34,330 bases of DNA. Source: Solirubrobacterales bacterium. Its GTDB lineage: Bacteria > Actinomycetota > Thermoleophilia > Solirubrobacterales > Solirubrobacteraceae. The first letter of the stretch is position 1. Each line of letters opens with the position of its first letter. The stretch lies in contig PKXY01000023.1 in assembly GCA_003132505.1 (NCBI GenBank), positions 25,141 through 59,470 of the forward strand, given 5' to 3'. Under the pieces are notes generated by a model. The model ran no database searches. It saw only the letters and a program-made list of their open reading frames with translations, and was not told where the DNA came from. This document shows positions 15,283 to 23,331 of this stretch, piece by piece. The position numbers were made by a program, and so were the translations under genes.

Positions 15283-16253
15283 GCCGGACGGCGCTCAGTG
15301 GCTCGGAGCTGGCCGGGCGCTTGCGGGATCGGGATGTCAGCGTCGCTCCGGCGGTGCTCAATCTGCTGGAGGACGCGTCACGGCGCGAGGAAGCTCGTGA
15401 GCTGCTCGTGGCGCTTGGCCCGGGAGTACTGGGCGGCGAAGCGCCGGGGCATATCGTGGGTGTCACCGGACCGCCGGGAGTCGGGAAGTCGACGCTGCTG
15501 GGCGCGCTGGTCGCCGTTTGGCGCGCCGCGGATCGCACCGTCGCGGTGCTGGCCGTCGACCCGTCCTCGAAACGCTCGGGTGGCGCCCTGCTGGCGGACC
15601 GGATCCGAATTGCCGGTCCGGCCGTCGGTGGCCCCGGACGGTTCATCCGCTCGATGGCCGCCCGCGAGCGCGTCGGCGGGCTGGCGCCCGCCACCAGGGC
15701 GGCGGCGCAGGTGCTGGCGGTCGCGTTCGACGTCGTCGTCGTCGAGACGGTCGGGGTCGGCCAGTCGGAGACGGAGGTCGCCGAGCTTGCCGACACGGTG
15801 GTCGTGGTCGTGCAGCCGGGCGCCGGCGATGCGCTCCAGTTCCTGAAGGCCGGGCTGATGGAGGTGCCGGACCTACTGGTGGTCGCAAAGGCCGACGTCG
15901 GCGCCGCCGCGCAGACGACGCTTGGCGAGGCTCAGGCAGCGCTCCATCTGCTGGGAGCAGACGACACCGCCGCGCTCGCGGTCAGCGCGCTACCGCCGGG
16001 CGCGGGCATCGCCGAGCTCGCGCAGGCGCTCGACGATCACCGGGCGCGAACTGACGGCCCAGCGCGTCGGCTCGCCACGAGGCGCGCCGGCGCGCTGGCC
16101 GATTTCATCAGCGAATACGGGGCGCAAGGGCTCCGTGCGGTCGGGGGGCGGCGCGGCGCAGAGCGAATCCTCATCGCCCAAAGTCCCGAACTCGACGGGC
16201 ACTCGCTGGTGGAGATGCTGGCCCTGCAGGCCGGTCTCGATCAGACCTCGTGA
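15279..16253 (+). CDS. meaB: MeaB/ArgK-type G3E GTPase, chaperone of the B12 mutase
   Basis: 324-residue GTPase that protects and reactivates B12-dependent acyl-CoA mutases by gating cofactor loading. Visible motifs are Walker A GPPGVGKS (64-71), AVDPSSKRSGGALLADRIRI (about 92-111) and the switch II region VVVETVGVGQSE (about 152-163). VAKADVG takes the place of the guanine-specificity NKxD motif; the first Asn is replaced by Ala, which is unusual. Family members typically read NKAD. The TTG start at 15279 overlaps the ecm stop (TTGA), so the two are translated together and the mutase is its obvious client. The 3' end overlaps the convergent next gene by 13 bases. Confidence 0.92.
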   Translation: MSRTALSGSELAGRLRDRDVSVAPAVLNLLEDASRREEARELLVALGPGVLGGEAPGHIVGVTGPPGVGKSTLLGALVAVWRAADRTVAVLAVDPSSKRSGGALLADRIRIAGPAVGGPGRFIRSMAARERVGGLAPATRAAAQVLAVAFDVVVVETVGVGQSETEVAELADTVVVVVQPGAGDALQFLKAGLMEVPDLLVVAKADVGAAAQTTLGEAQAALHLLGADDTAALAVSALPPGAGIAELAQALDDHRARTDGPARRLATRRAGALADFISEYGAQGLRAVGGRRGAERILIAQSPELDGHSLVEMLALQAGLDQTS

Positions 16254-16966
16254 CGGCGGAACGCATTCTTCAGCGCTCGGCCAGGTGCGCCCGCCATGTG
16301 CAGCGCGGAGCGCATGCCGGCGTTGTGCCAGACGTTGCCGACGCGTGACCACTGGCGCTTGCGATCGACGCACACCGTCTCGGCGCTCACCTCACCCGAA
16401 GCACCGAGATGCTCGGCCAGCGCTTTCAAGGTGTGGCTCCAGTGGGCGTCCTCCTGGCGGTGCCCGCCGAAAGTCATGCCGAGCTCGTACAGCGGATCGC
16501 TGGCTCGCATCAGCACCTGCGCCTGAGCCCACGTCGCCCCGTCCTCGGCGAACGCGCTGAACGTGATCCAGCCGGCGAACATATGCCCCTCCGGGGTCAT
16601 CAGCGTGAACGACTCCTCGTCTGCGTAGAGCACGAGGACGCCCGTCGAGAGCTTCAGCCCGCCGGGCATCGACAGGTCGAGCGCGGCAACCTCACCCGGC
16701 GCGATCCCGGCGAGCGGGGCGAAGAAGCGGTTGCCGGCCGGCCAGAACTCGGGGAAGTGCTCCTTCCAGACGGTGATCACCTCGCTCGGCGACAGGTTGG
16801 TGCCGGCCAGCGACGTGCGGTACGTCTTCTGCCACATCCGACCAAAGCCGTGCATCGGCGCGGTCGGCCGCCGTCCGCTGACGTTTATGTGTCCTTCGGA
16901 GACGGTCAGCCGGTGGACCGGCTGCGCCCACGCGCCAGCATCCCGATTTTCGGGTTGAGTGCTCAT
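16241..16966 (-). CDS. Unrecognised protein in the partner-switching operon, 241 aa
   Basis: Soluble protein without signal or membrane helices. The N-terminal third has GFGRMWQKTYRTSLAG (about 40-55). The middle part is a strand-rich region (LDLSMPGGLKLSTGVLVLYA, then FTLMTPEGHMFAGWITFSAF), and the C-terminus is basic (GRALKNAFRRHEV). The strand-helix layout is reminiscent of SRPBCC-like ligand-binding folds, but this is only an impression. ATG 16966 has AAAGG seven bases upstream and lies 20 bases after the first STAS gene, so it is the last gene of the phosphatase-kinase-STAS operon. It may be the target or a further regulator of that switch. Its end overlaps meaB by 13 bases. Confidence 0.75.
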   Translation of the reverse strand: MSTQPENRDAGAWAQPVHRLTVSEGHINVSGRRPTAPMHGFGRMWQKTYRTSLAGTNLSPSEVITVWKEHFPEFWPAGNRFFAPLAGIAPGEVAALDLSMPGGLKLSTGVLVLYADEESFTLMTPEGHMFAGWITFSAFAEDGATWAQAQVLMRASDPLYELGMTFGGHRQEDAHWSHTLKALAEHLGASGEVSAETVCVDRKRQWSRVGNVWHNAGMRSALHMAGAPGRALKNAFRRHEV

Positions 16967-16986
16967 GGTGAAGCCTTTCGTAGAGG

Positions 16987-17337
16987 TCAGGCGACCGCCG
17001 TGAGGGCGGCGTCTTCGGTTTCGTAGATCGAGATCACCTCGTCGAGACGGGTCAGCTCGAAGATCTGGCGGTAGTGCTCGGTGAGCCCGCAGGCGAGGAT
17101 GCTCTGACGGCTGCGCTGCGCGCGGACCAGCAACGTGACGAGCAGGCCGATGCCGCTCGAGTTCATGTATTCGAGCTTGTCGAACGCGAGGATGATCGTC
17201 CGCGCCTCATCGCTCGCACGCTGGTAAGCGTCGGCCAGAGCGCCATCGGACTCGCGTGTCACCTCGCCCGAGATCTCGATCACGCTCACGCCTGGCGCGG
17301 GCATGCGAACCTCCAGCTGGGTCGTGAGCTCGTTCAT
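16987..17337 (-). CDS. STAS-domain anti-sigma factor antagonist (copy 1)
   Basis: 116-residue SpoIIAA/RsbV-like protein. The strand VSVIEISGEV leads to the phosphorylation loop YMNSSGIGLL, with the acceptor Ser at about 61. Then comes an alpha-beta tail ending in GLTEHYRQIFELTRLDEVIS (about 84-103). It should be phosphorylated by an RsbW-type kinase and dephosphorylated by a PP2C phosphatase, here probably both on the 538-residue fusion encoded upstream. A strong AGGAGG lies seven bases before ATG. It is paralogous to the STAS protein 36 bases upstream, sharing the GLTEHYR and TRL blocks. The two may read different signals or have different partners. Confidence 0.92.
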   Translation of the reverse strand: MNELTTQLEVRMPAPGVSVIEISGEVTRESDGALADAYQRASDEARTIILAFDKLEYMNSSGIGLLVTLLVRAQRSRQSILACGLTEHYRQIFELTRLDEVISIYETEDAALTAVA

Positions 17338-17372
17338 TTCTCTGCCTCCTGATCTGCGGTGGACGCCGACCG

Positions 17373-17690
17373 CTAGCCGGCGAGGATCGTCATGAAGTCC
17401 GACAGGCGCGTGATCTCGAAGATCTCGCGGTAGTGCTCGGTGAGACCGCGGGCGCTGACCGGCCGCTGGTCGGAGCGGGCGCGGGCAAGAAGGCCGACGA
17501 TCAGCGCGATTCCGGTCGAGTTGATGTAGTCGACCTGGCTGAAGTCGAGCAGTAGGTTGCCGGGCCCGGCGGCAGCGTCGTAGGCGCTCGTCAGTGCGTC
17601 GCGGGCTGAGCCGTCGATCTCGCCACGCAGATCGATGACCGCGCCGTCAGCCACCGCTCGAGTGTTGGCCTCAAGCGTCGTCGGTTGCAT
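17373..17690 (-). CDS. STAS-domain anti-sigma factor antagonist (copy 2)
   Basis: 105-residue STAS protein. The loop YINSTGIALI puts Thr (about 59) at the position where SpoIIAA-type proteins have the phosphorylated Ser, with Ser just before it. The C-terminal half, GLTEHYREIFEITRLSDFMT, closely matches the other STAS copy, which suggests a local duplication. It has a very strong AAAGGAGG five bases before ATG, inside the end of the fusion gene, with which it overlaps by 20 bases. Tight linkage implies fixed stoichiometry with the kinase-phosphatase. Thr in place of Ser may change phosphorylation kinetics; this is inference. Confidence 0.9.
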   Translation of the reverse strand: MQPTTLEANTRAVADGAVIDLRGEIDGSARDALTSAYDAAAGPGNLLLDFSQVDYINSTGIALIVGLLARARSDQRPVSARGLTEHYREIFEITRLSDFMTILAG

Positions 17691-19287
17691 CGTCGCCTCC
17701 TTTCAGGAGCATCGCCAGCTCGACCGTGTGGAGCGAGCCTTTGGTGTGCTGGTCGACTCGATCGACCATCTTCTCGATCAAGAACAGGCCCCAGCCGCGC
17801 GGTGACTGGAGTCCGGCGAGCTTCGCCTCGATGTCCGGCGTCGCCGCCGCGCGAATCGCGTGATCGCCGCCGTGATCAACGATCCGGACGACCGCCTCAC
17901 TCTCGCTCAGCGAGACGATGACCCGCACGGGGCGATTGGCCGAGTAGCCGTTGCCGTGCTCCATCGCGTTCATCGTCGCCTCGGCGACCGCGGTCTGCAG
18001 GCGTTCGAGCCGCGCCGGTTCAAGCCCACTCGACGCGAGCGCCGCGCCCACAAGGCGCATCGCCTCGCGCTCATGCCCGGGCGCGCTGTCGAGCTCGAAG
18101 TCCGCAAGCGCCGACGACGGAGCGGCCTCACGCCGCTGGATGACGACAAGCGTGATGTCGTCCTCCTGCTCCTGGTGGCCGGCACCGAAGCTCTCCAGAG
18201 CACCAAGCAGATCAGCGATCAGGGGCTCGGCCTCCCGGTCGGCGGCGAGAACCTCGACCGCGCGGGCCGTCCCGAACATCTCGCGCGCGGGGTCATGGGC
18301 CTCGACGAGACCGTCGCTGTAGAGCAGCACAGTGGCGTCGAGGGCGATCGTCGTCTCGCACTCCTCGTAGTTCATGCCGGGCATCAGACCGAGCGGCATG
18401 CCTGTCGCCCGCAGCTCTGAGGACTCCGATCCGCTGCGTACGAGCGGCAGGTTGTGGCCTGCGTTTGCGTAGAGGAGGTGGCCCGTGGCCGGATCGAGCA
18501 CGCCGTAGAAGCAGGTCACGAACATGTTCTCCGGAATGTCCGGGCAAAGGTTGTCGTTGACGCGCGCGAGCACCGCGCCCGGCTCCTGCAGCCGCTGCGC
18601 GCTGGCCCGCAGCACGCTCCTGGTTGCCGCCATCACCATTGCCGCCGGGATGCCCTTGTCGGTGACATCGCCGACGACGAGTCCGTAGCGACCGTCGGGC
18701 AGTTCGATGAAGTCGTAGAAGTCACCACCGACCGTCCGTGCCGGGCCGTAGTAGGCGGCGACCTGCCAGCCCGCGAGCTGCGGCAGCTCCTTGGGCAGGA
18801 AGTTCTGCTGGATCAGCTGAGCGACGGCGAGCTCCTGCTCGAGGCGGCCGCGCGCCTGCATCTCGGCCTGCTGTTCGCGCACGAGCTGCCCGACGCGAAC
18901 AGCTGGCGCGGCCTGCGCGGCGAGCGTCTCGAGCAGGCGGCGATCGTCGGCCGAGTAGTCCTGGTCGGAGCGGCGGCGGCCGACGTGAAGCAGTCCGATC
19001 AGCTCGCCGTTGCTGACGAGCGGGACGACAAGTGTGATGCCATTGGCGCGAAGCTCGACGAGCGCGGGTGAGTCAAGATCGAGCGTTGCAAGCTCGACCG
19101 CCCCCGAAGCGCTCTCGAGGTAGGCGACGATCGGATCGTTTGCAGCGATGTCGAGCGCCAGCGACTCGTCGTCGAACGTCGCCTGCTGAACGGGCTCGGT
19201 GACGGTCTCGGCGACGTCGGCTGGGGCCGCGGCGGAGCGCGGTCTGCGAAGTGAGACGCGGCGGATTGTTGGTTGGAGTGAAGCCAC
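17671..19287 (-). CDS. GAF-PP2C phosphatase-HATPase kinase fusion (RsbU/RsbW-like switch)
   Basis: 538-residue cytoplasmic protein holding both enzymes of a partner switch. A GAF-like sensor spans about 40-135, a helical linker 136-165, a SpoIIE-type PP2C phosphatase 170-385 and a GHKL serine kinase 395-525. The phosphatase metal Asps are in GGDF (D189), GDVTDKG (about 206-212), YSDGLVE (D325) and EDDITL (about 375-380). The kinase N-box is VAEATMNAMEHGNG (E436, N440), with VRIVDHGGD and RGWGLFLIEKMVD for ATP. The two STAS proteins downstream are the likely substrates. M. tuberculosis Rv1364c joins similar domains with STAS in one chain (from memory). GTG 19287 has AAAGG about five bases upstream. 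No SigB/SigF-type sigma factor lies in the window. Confidence 0.92.
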   Translation of the reverse strand: MASLQPTIRRVSLRRPRSAAAPADVAETVTEPVQQATFDDESLALDIAANDPIVAYLESASGAVELATLDLDSPALVELRANGITLVVPLVSNGELIGLLHVGRRRSDQDYSADDRRLLETLAAQAAPAVRVGQLVREQQAEMQARGRLEQELAVAQLIQQNFLPKELPQLAGWQVAAYYGPARTVGGDFYDFIELPDGRYGLVVGDVTDKGIPAAMVMAATRSVLRASAQRLQEPGAVLARVNDNLCPDIPENMFVTCFYGVLDPATGHLLYANAGHNLPLVRSGSESSELRATGMPLGLMPGMNYEECETTIALDATVLLYSDGLVEAHDPAREMFGTARAVEVLAADREAEPLIADLLGALESFGAGHQEQEDDITLVVIQRREAAPSSALADFELDSAPGHEREAMRLVGAALASSGLEPARLERLQTAVAEATMNAMEHGNGYSANRPVRVIVSLSESEAVVRIVDHGGDHAIRAAATPDIEAKLAGLQSPRGWGLFLIEKMVDRVDQHTKGSLHTVELAMLLKGGDDATDDA

Positions 19288-19366
19288 GCTGACCTTTCTA
19301 CTCCCTTAGCGTTCCGGAAACGTTACGGCGAAGCGCGTTGCACGGCTTCTCGTTTCGCAGGGGTGC

Positions 19367-19372
19367 CATATT
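19367..19372 (+). promoter_or_regulatory. Possible -10 of the BTAD regulator gene
   Basis: CATATT ends six bases before ATG 19379, so initiation would be leaderless. No ribosome site is present. The 91-base divergent gap also holds the palindrome TTCCGGAA (19313-19320), which could be an operator for either gene. Confidence 0.4.
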
Positions 19373-19378
19373 TGCGCG

Positions 19379-22051
19379 ATGCGCTCGCTTCGGGTCGCGC
19401 TCCTTGGTGCTCCAAGCATCGAGGTCGACGGCACCCCGCTAGCTGTGGATACACGCAAAGCGACCGCCATGCTCGCACTGCTTGCGCTGAGCGAACACGG
19501 GTACACGCGCGCGGCGATCGCCGAGCTGCTCTGGCCTGAGCTCGACGGCGAGCGCTCGCGCAGCGCGCTGCGTCGCACGCTGTCGACGCTTCGCACAGCA
19601 CTCGGAGACGGGCGCGTCGTTAGTGACCGGGTGTCGATCACGCTCGACCTCGAGGGCGCCTGGTTCGACCTCGCCGAGTTCCGGGCGGTCGCGAGAGATT
19701 TTGCCGCCGATCGCGCTGCACTCACCGCCGCGTGTGATCTGCATCGTGGTGAGGTGTTGGCAGGGTTTGCCCTACGCGAGGCCGCGCCGTTTGAAGCCTG
19801 GCAGGTGGGCGTGCAGGACGCCGTCCGGCGTGAGCGCGCCTCGCTACTCGACCGGTTGATCGAGCTGCTCACTGCCGAGACACGTCTCGAGGACGCGATC
19901 GTACGGGCCCGCGAGCGGCTCGGCCTCGACAGCCTGCATGAGCCCACGCACCGCCGGCTGATCGAGCTCTACGCTGCCGTCGGCCGGCGCGGCGACGCAT
20001 TCGAGCAATATCGCGAATGCGTGCGCGTCCTCAATCGGGAGCTCGGTGTTCAGCCGCTCAGCGCCACGACCGACCTCTACAACTCGATCAGCGCCGGCAC
20101 CGAGATCCACGAAGTTGAGCAGCACCCGGCCGAGCCCGCCGGCGAGCTGCGGCTGGTCGGCCGCTCGGACGAGCTACGACGCCTGACCGAGGCCTTCGCA
20201 ACGCTCGACGGCGATGGTCGTTTCGTGCTGATCGAAGGCGAGTCAGGGGTCGGCAAGACGCGTTTGGCGGCGGAGGCGATCGACCGGATAGCCCGCAAGC
20301 CCGTGCAGGTGCTCGCCGGGCGCCCGCACGCCGGCGAGCGGGGCCTGGCCTACGGACTGATCGCGCAGCTCTTGCGCCAGGCCTGCGCCGCACGCGCGCC
20401 CAGCTCCCCAGCGCTACGCGCCGAAGCCGCGCGCCTGCTGCCGGAGCTCGGTCCCGCGCCGCGCGGCGCCCTAAGCGAGCCCGGTGCGCGGCTGCGCTTT
20501 CTCGAATCGGTGTGCAGCCTGATCGCCGACGCGTTCGGCGATGCTTTTGGCGTCGTGTTCGTGGACGACCTCCACGTGTGCGACGCCGCCTCACTGGACG
20601 CGCTTGCCTACCTGGCGCGGCGACTCGAAGGTAGGCGACTGCTGATACTCGGGGCCCGGCGGACCGACGAGCCGGACCCCGACCACCGCTGCGCCGCGCT
20701 GGCCACACAGGCGGCCGATCGCATCGTGCTGGCAAGGCTGAGTCGCGATGACGTCCTCGCGCTCGCGCGCCGTCGCGGTCTCGACGAGGCCGCAGCCGAT
20801 CAGCTGTACCGCGACACCGAGGGTCTGCCGCTGTTCATCGCCGAGCTTCTGATCGGTGGCGGCGAGGCCGGCGCCGGCGGGGTTCGCGCGGCGCTCGAGA
20901 CAAGGCTCGACGCTGTGAGCGAGGCCGCCACGCAGGTTCTCGCCGCCGCCGCGCTGATCGGCCGCACGTTCGATTCAGAGACGGTAAGGGATGCGAGCGG
21001 ACGCTCTGACGATGAGGTCGCCGCCGCGCTCGAGGAGCTGACAAACCGTGGGCTGATCGTGGAGCGCGACGCCACTTATGACTTTGGACACGAACGCCTT
21101 CGGGCAGTTGCCGAGGAGCGAATCGGGCTGGCACGCCGGCGTCTGTTGCACAGGCGGATCGCCGAGGCGCTCGTCGCACGCCACAAGGATTCGGCGATCG
21201 TCGCACGACACCTCGAGCTGGCGGGCCGTGAGGCCGAGGCTGCTTTGACGTACGCCGCTGCCGGCGAGGATGCTCGCGCTCTGCTCGCCGGCACGGAGGC
21301 GATTGCCCATTTCGAGGCTGCGATCGGGCTCGGTCACCCGGAGCCGGCGCTGCTCTACGAAGCGATCGGCGACGTCCGGGTGCTGCGCGGGGAGTACCGC
21401 GAGGCGCTAGCCGCCTACGACGGCGCCGGCGCAGCCGCTGAGGCCGCTGGCGCTGCGCGACTCGAGCAGAAGATCGGCGCCGTGCACGAGCGGCGCGGTG
21501 ACCTGCAGCTCGCAGCGAGTCACTACGAGCGGGCCCTGGCGCTCGGCGTCGACGCGGCCTCGCTACAGGCCGACCGCAGCCGCGTCGCCTGGCGAGGCGG
21601 TGACGGCGAAGCGGCCCGGGCACTTGCGCTCGAAGCTCTTGCGCTGGCCGAGCAGGCCGACGATCCGAGCGCCGCCGCCCAGGCGCACAACATCCTCGGG
21701 CTCGTCGGAGAAGGCCGGGTGCACCTAGAGCGCAGCCTGGCGATCGCCGCCGAGCTGGACGACGCGAACCTGCGCATCGCCGCGCTCAACAACCTGGCGC
21801 GCGACCTCACGCGCGAGGGCGAGCTGGGCGGCGCGCAAGCGCTACTCACCGAGGCGCTCGAGTTGTGTCATAAGCAGGGCGATCTCCATCACGAGGCGGC
21901 ACTGCACAACAACCTCGCTGACGTGCTCCACAAGGCAGGCGCACGGGACGAGGCGATGGAGGAGCTCAAGCGCGCCGTCGCCGTGTTTGCCCGGATCGGC
22001 GCCGAGGACGAGGAGCTTCGACCCGGCGTCTGGAGCCTCGCCGACTGGTAG
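19379..22051 (+). CDS. BTAD/SARP-type regulator with AAA ATPase and TPR domains
   Basis: 890-residue regulator. An OmpR-like winged helix lies at about 1-95, and a bacterial transcriptional activator domain at 100-240 (ending LNRELGVQPLSATTDLYN). An AAA ATPase starts at about 258, with Walker A GESGVGKT (287-294) and Walker B VVFVDDLH (392-399). A helical TPR-like C-terminus runs from about 600 to 885 (repeated AxxxYxxAL-type helices, ALNNLARDLTREGELGGAQA). There is no C-terminal LuxR helix-turn-helix, so DNA binding must be N-terminal. It lies 56 bases upstream of the eight-gene membrane array on the same strand and is the best candidate for its activator. ATP- or ligand-gated activation is known for the STAND/SARP-like class; the signal here is unknown. 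Confidence 0.9.
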   Translation: MRSLRVALLGAPSIEVDGTPLAVDTRKATAMLALLALSEHGYTRAAIAELLWPELDGERSRSALRRTLSTLRTALGDGRVVSDRVSITLDLEGAWFDLAEFRAVARDFAADRAALTAACDLHRGEVLAGFALREAAPFEAWQVGVQDAVRRERASLLDRLIELLTAETRLEDAIVRARERLGLDSLHEPTHRRLIELYAAVGRRGDAFEQYRECVRVLNRELGVQPLSATTDLYNSISAGTEIHEVEQHPAEPAGELRLVGRSDELRRLTEAFATLDGDGRFVLIEGESGVGKTRLAAEAIDRIARKPVQVLAGRPHAGERGLAYGLIAQLLRQACAARAPSSPALRAEAARLLPELGPAPRGALSEPGARLRFLESVCSLIADAFGDAFGVVFVDDLHVCDAASLDALAYLARRLEGRRLLILGARRTDEPDPDHRCAALATQAADRIVLARLSRDDVLALARRRGLDEAAADQLYRDTEGLPLFIAELLIGGGEAGAGGVRAALETRLDAVSEAATQVLAAAALIGRTFDSETVRDASGRSDDEVAAALEELTNRGLIVERDATYDFGHERLRAVAEERIGLARRRLLHRRIAEALVARHKDSAIVARHLELAGREAEAALTYAAAGEDARALLAGTEAIAHFEAAIGLGHPEPALLYEAIGDVRVLRGEYREALAAYDGAGAAAEAAGAARLEQKIGAVHERRGDLQLAASHYERALALGVDAASLQADRSRVAWRGGDGEAARALALEALALAEQADDPSAAAQAHNILGLVGEGRVHLERSLAIAAELDDANLRIAALNNLARDLTREGELGGAQALLTEALELCHKQGDLHHEAALHNNLADVLHKAGARDEAMEELKRAVAVFARIGAEDEELRPGVWSLADW

Positions 22052-22093
22052 CGAAAGGTCGGCTCCGTAACGATCTCGGGACGGTTGGCTGGC

Positions 22094-22099
22094 TAGATT
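22094..22099 (+). promoter_or_regulatory. Possible -10 of the membrane-protein array
   Basis: TAGATT ends eight bases before ATG 22108 in the 56-base gap after the BTAD gene. No ribosome site and no clear -35 are seen, so an activator-dependent leaderless promoter is possible. Read-through from the BTAD gene cannot be excluded. Confidence 0.35.
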
Positions 22100-22107
22100 C
22101 CCCGGCG

Positions 22108-23331
22108 ATGTCTTTACGCGCGCGAGGAAAAGAGGGAGAGGGCCGCCTCCGGCTGGCATCGCCCGCCACGGTAAACCTCGCGGGTGCGATAACGCTCCTG
22201 TCGCTCGCCGCGCTGATCCCGCTGCAGGCTCTGAGCCACCAGCTGGACACATCGTCCGACGCCCTGCAGGCTGTCGTGGAGGTTGCGTTCGGACTGACGT
22301 TCATGGTCGTCGGCATGGTCGTGGCCCGGCGCGAGCCGCGCAACCCGATCGGCTGGCTGCTCCTCCTGGCGGCGTTCGGACTCGTGGCGTCTTTCGATGG
22401 GGCGGCGTACGCTCAGCTCGACTACTTGCAACACAGAGGGGTGCTTCCGCTGGGCCAGGTGGCGGTGCTTTTCAGTCCGGCCTGGACGTACTCGTTCATG
22501 GCCCTGCCACTGATAATCCTGCTTTTCCCCGACGGCCGGCTCGGCGCGCCCTGGCGCTGGCCGCTGCGGGCCTACCTTGCGTTGTTCGCAGCGTTCGCCG
22601 TCGGAACCCTGAGTGTCGCCGTTGCTGCCTGGCGCCTGCGCAATCCGATTGACGCATCCGGCAATCTCGTCGGGTTCAACCACCCGAGCGGCGCGAACGC
22701 GTGGTTCGGCCCCGTCGAGGGAGCCGGCTACGTATCGCTCGCCGTGCTTGCGATCGCGGCGATTGTCTACCAGGTACGCAACTATCGTCGCGCCAGCGGC
22801 GTGCGCCGCCAGCAGCTGAAGTGGCTGGGGAGCGGTGGCGTCGTCTGCGTCGTGTTTCTCCTGCTCACCTCTCTCTGGTCGAACGCGCCGGCGATCATCG
22901 GCGATCTCACCCCCATCGCCCTCGCCGCGTTGCCGGTCACGATCGGCGTCGGCATCCTCCGCTACCGCCTCTATGAGATCGACCGACTGGTCAGTCGCAC
23001 GCTCGCCTACGCGCTGCTCACCGGCCTCTTGGTCGGCACGTTCATCGGCTTGGTGGCGCTCACAACCGATACGCTCGCACTGTCCGGCCGCGTCGGCGTC
23101 GCCGCCTCGACGCTGGTCGCCGCGGCGCTCTTCAACCCACTGCGCGTCCGCACCCAACGACTAGTCGACCGCCGGTTCAACCGCGCGCGCTATGACGCCG
23201 AAGCAACCGTCGCCGCATTCACGGCGCGCCTGCGCGACGCCGTCGAAATCGATGCTGTGCGAGCCGACCTGCTCGACGCCGTCAACCGCGCCGTCCAACC
23301 CAGCCAAGCCTCGATCTGGATCAAATCGTGA
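22108..23331 (+). CDS. Array membrane protein 1 (sensor-like, no output domain)
   Basis: 407 residues with about ten hydrophobic helices (roughly 22-44, 52-73, 80-100, 115-141, 151-173, 205-223, 240-258, 262-284, 296-320, 328-345). A cytoplasmic tail (346-407) contains RRFNRARYDAEATVAAF and ends QASIWIKS. Conserved landmarks are RREPRNPIGWLL, LIILLFPDGR, RRQQLKWLG and GILRYRLYEIDRLVSRTL. The same region precedes kinase or other output domains in many actinobacterial sensor proteins (from memory), but here the protein stops at the tail. The N-terminus is basic and hydrophilic (RARGKEGEGR). It is first in the array, has its own putative -10, and overlaps copy 2 as GTGA. Function is unknown; membrane signal reception is an inference. 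Confidence 0.88.
   Translation: MSLRARGKEGEGRLRLASPATVNLAGAITLLSLAALIPLQALSHQLDTSSDALQAVVEVAFGLTFMVVGMVVARREPRNPIGWLLLLAAFGLVASFDGAAYAQLDYLQHRGVLPLGQVAVLFSPAWTYSFMALPLIILLFPDGRLGAPWRWPLRAYLALFAAFAVGTLSVAVAAWRLRNPIDASGNLVGFNHPSGANAWFGPVEGAGYVSLAVLAIAAIVYQVRNYRRASGVRRQQLKWLGSGGVVCVVFLLLTSLWSNAPAIIGDLTPIALAALPVTIGVGILRYRLYEIDRLVSRTLAYALLTGLLVGTFIGLVALTTDTLALSGRVGVAASTLVAAALFNPLRVRTQRLVDRRFNRARYDAEATVAAFTARLRDAVEIDAVRADLLDAVNRAVQPSQASIWIKS

Noticed and set aside
22114..23157. Minus-strand open frame (347 codons) opposite array copy 1
   Set aside because: Similar shadows recur opposite other copies because the genes are paralogous, so recurrence is not independent evidence of coding.
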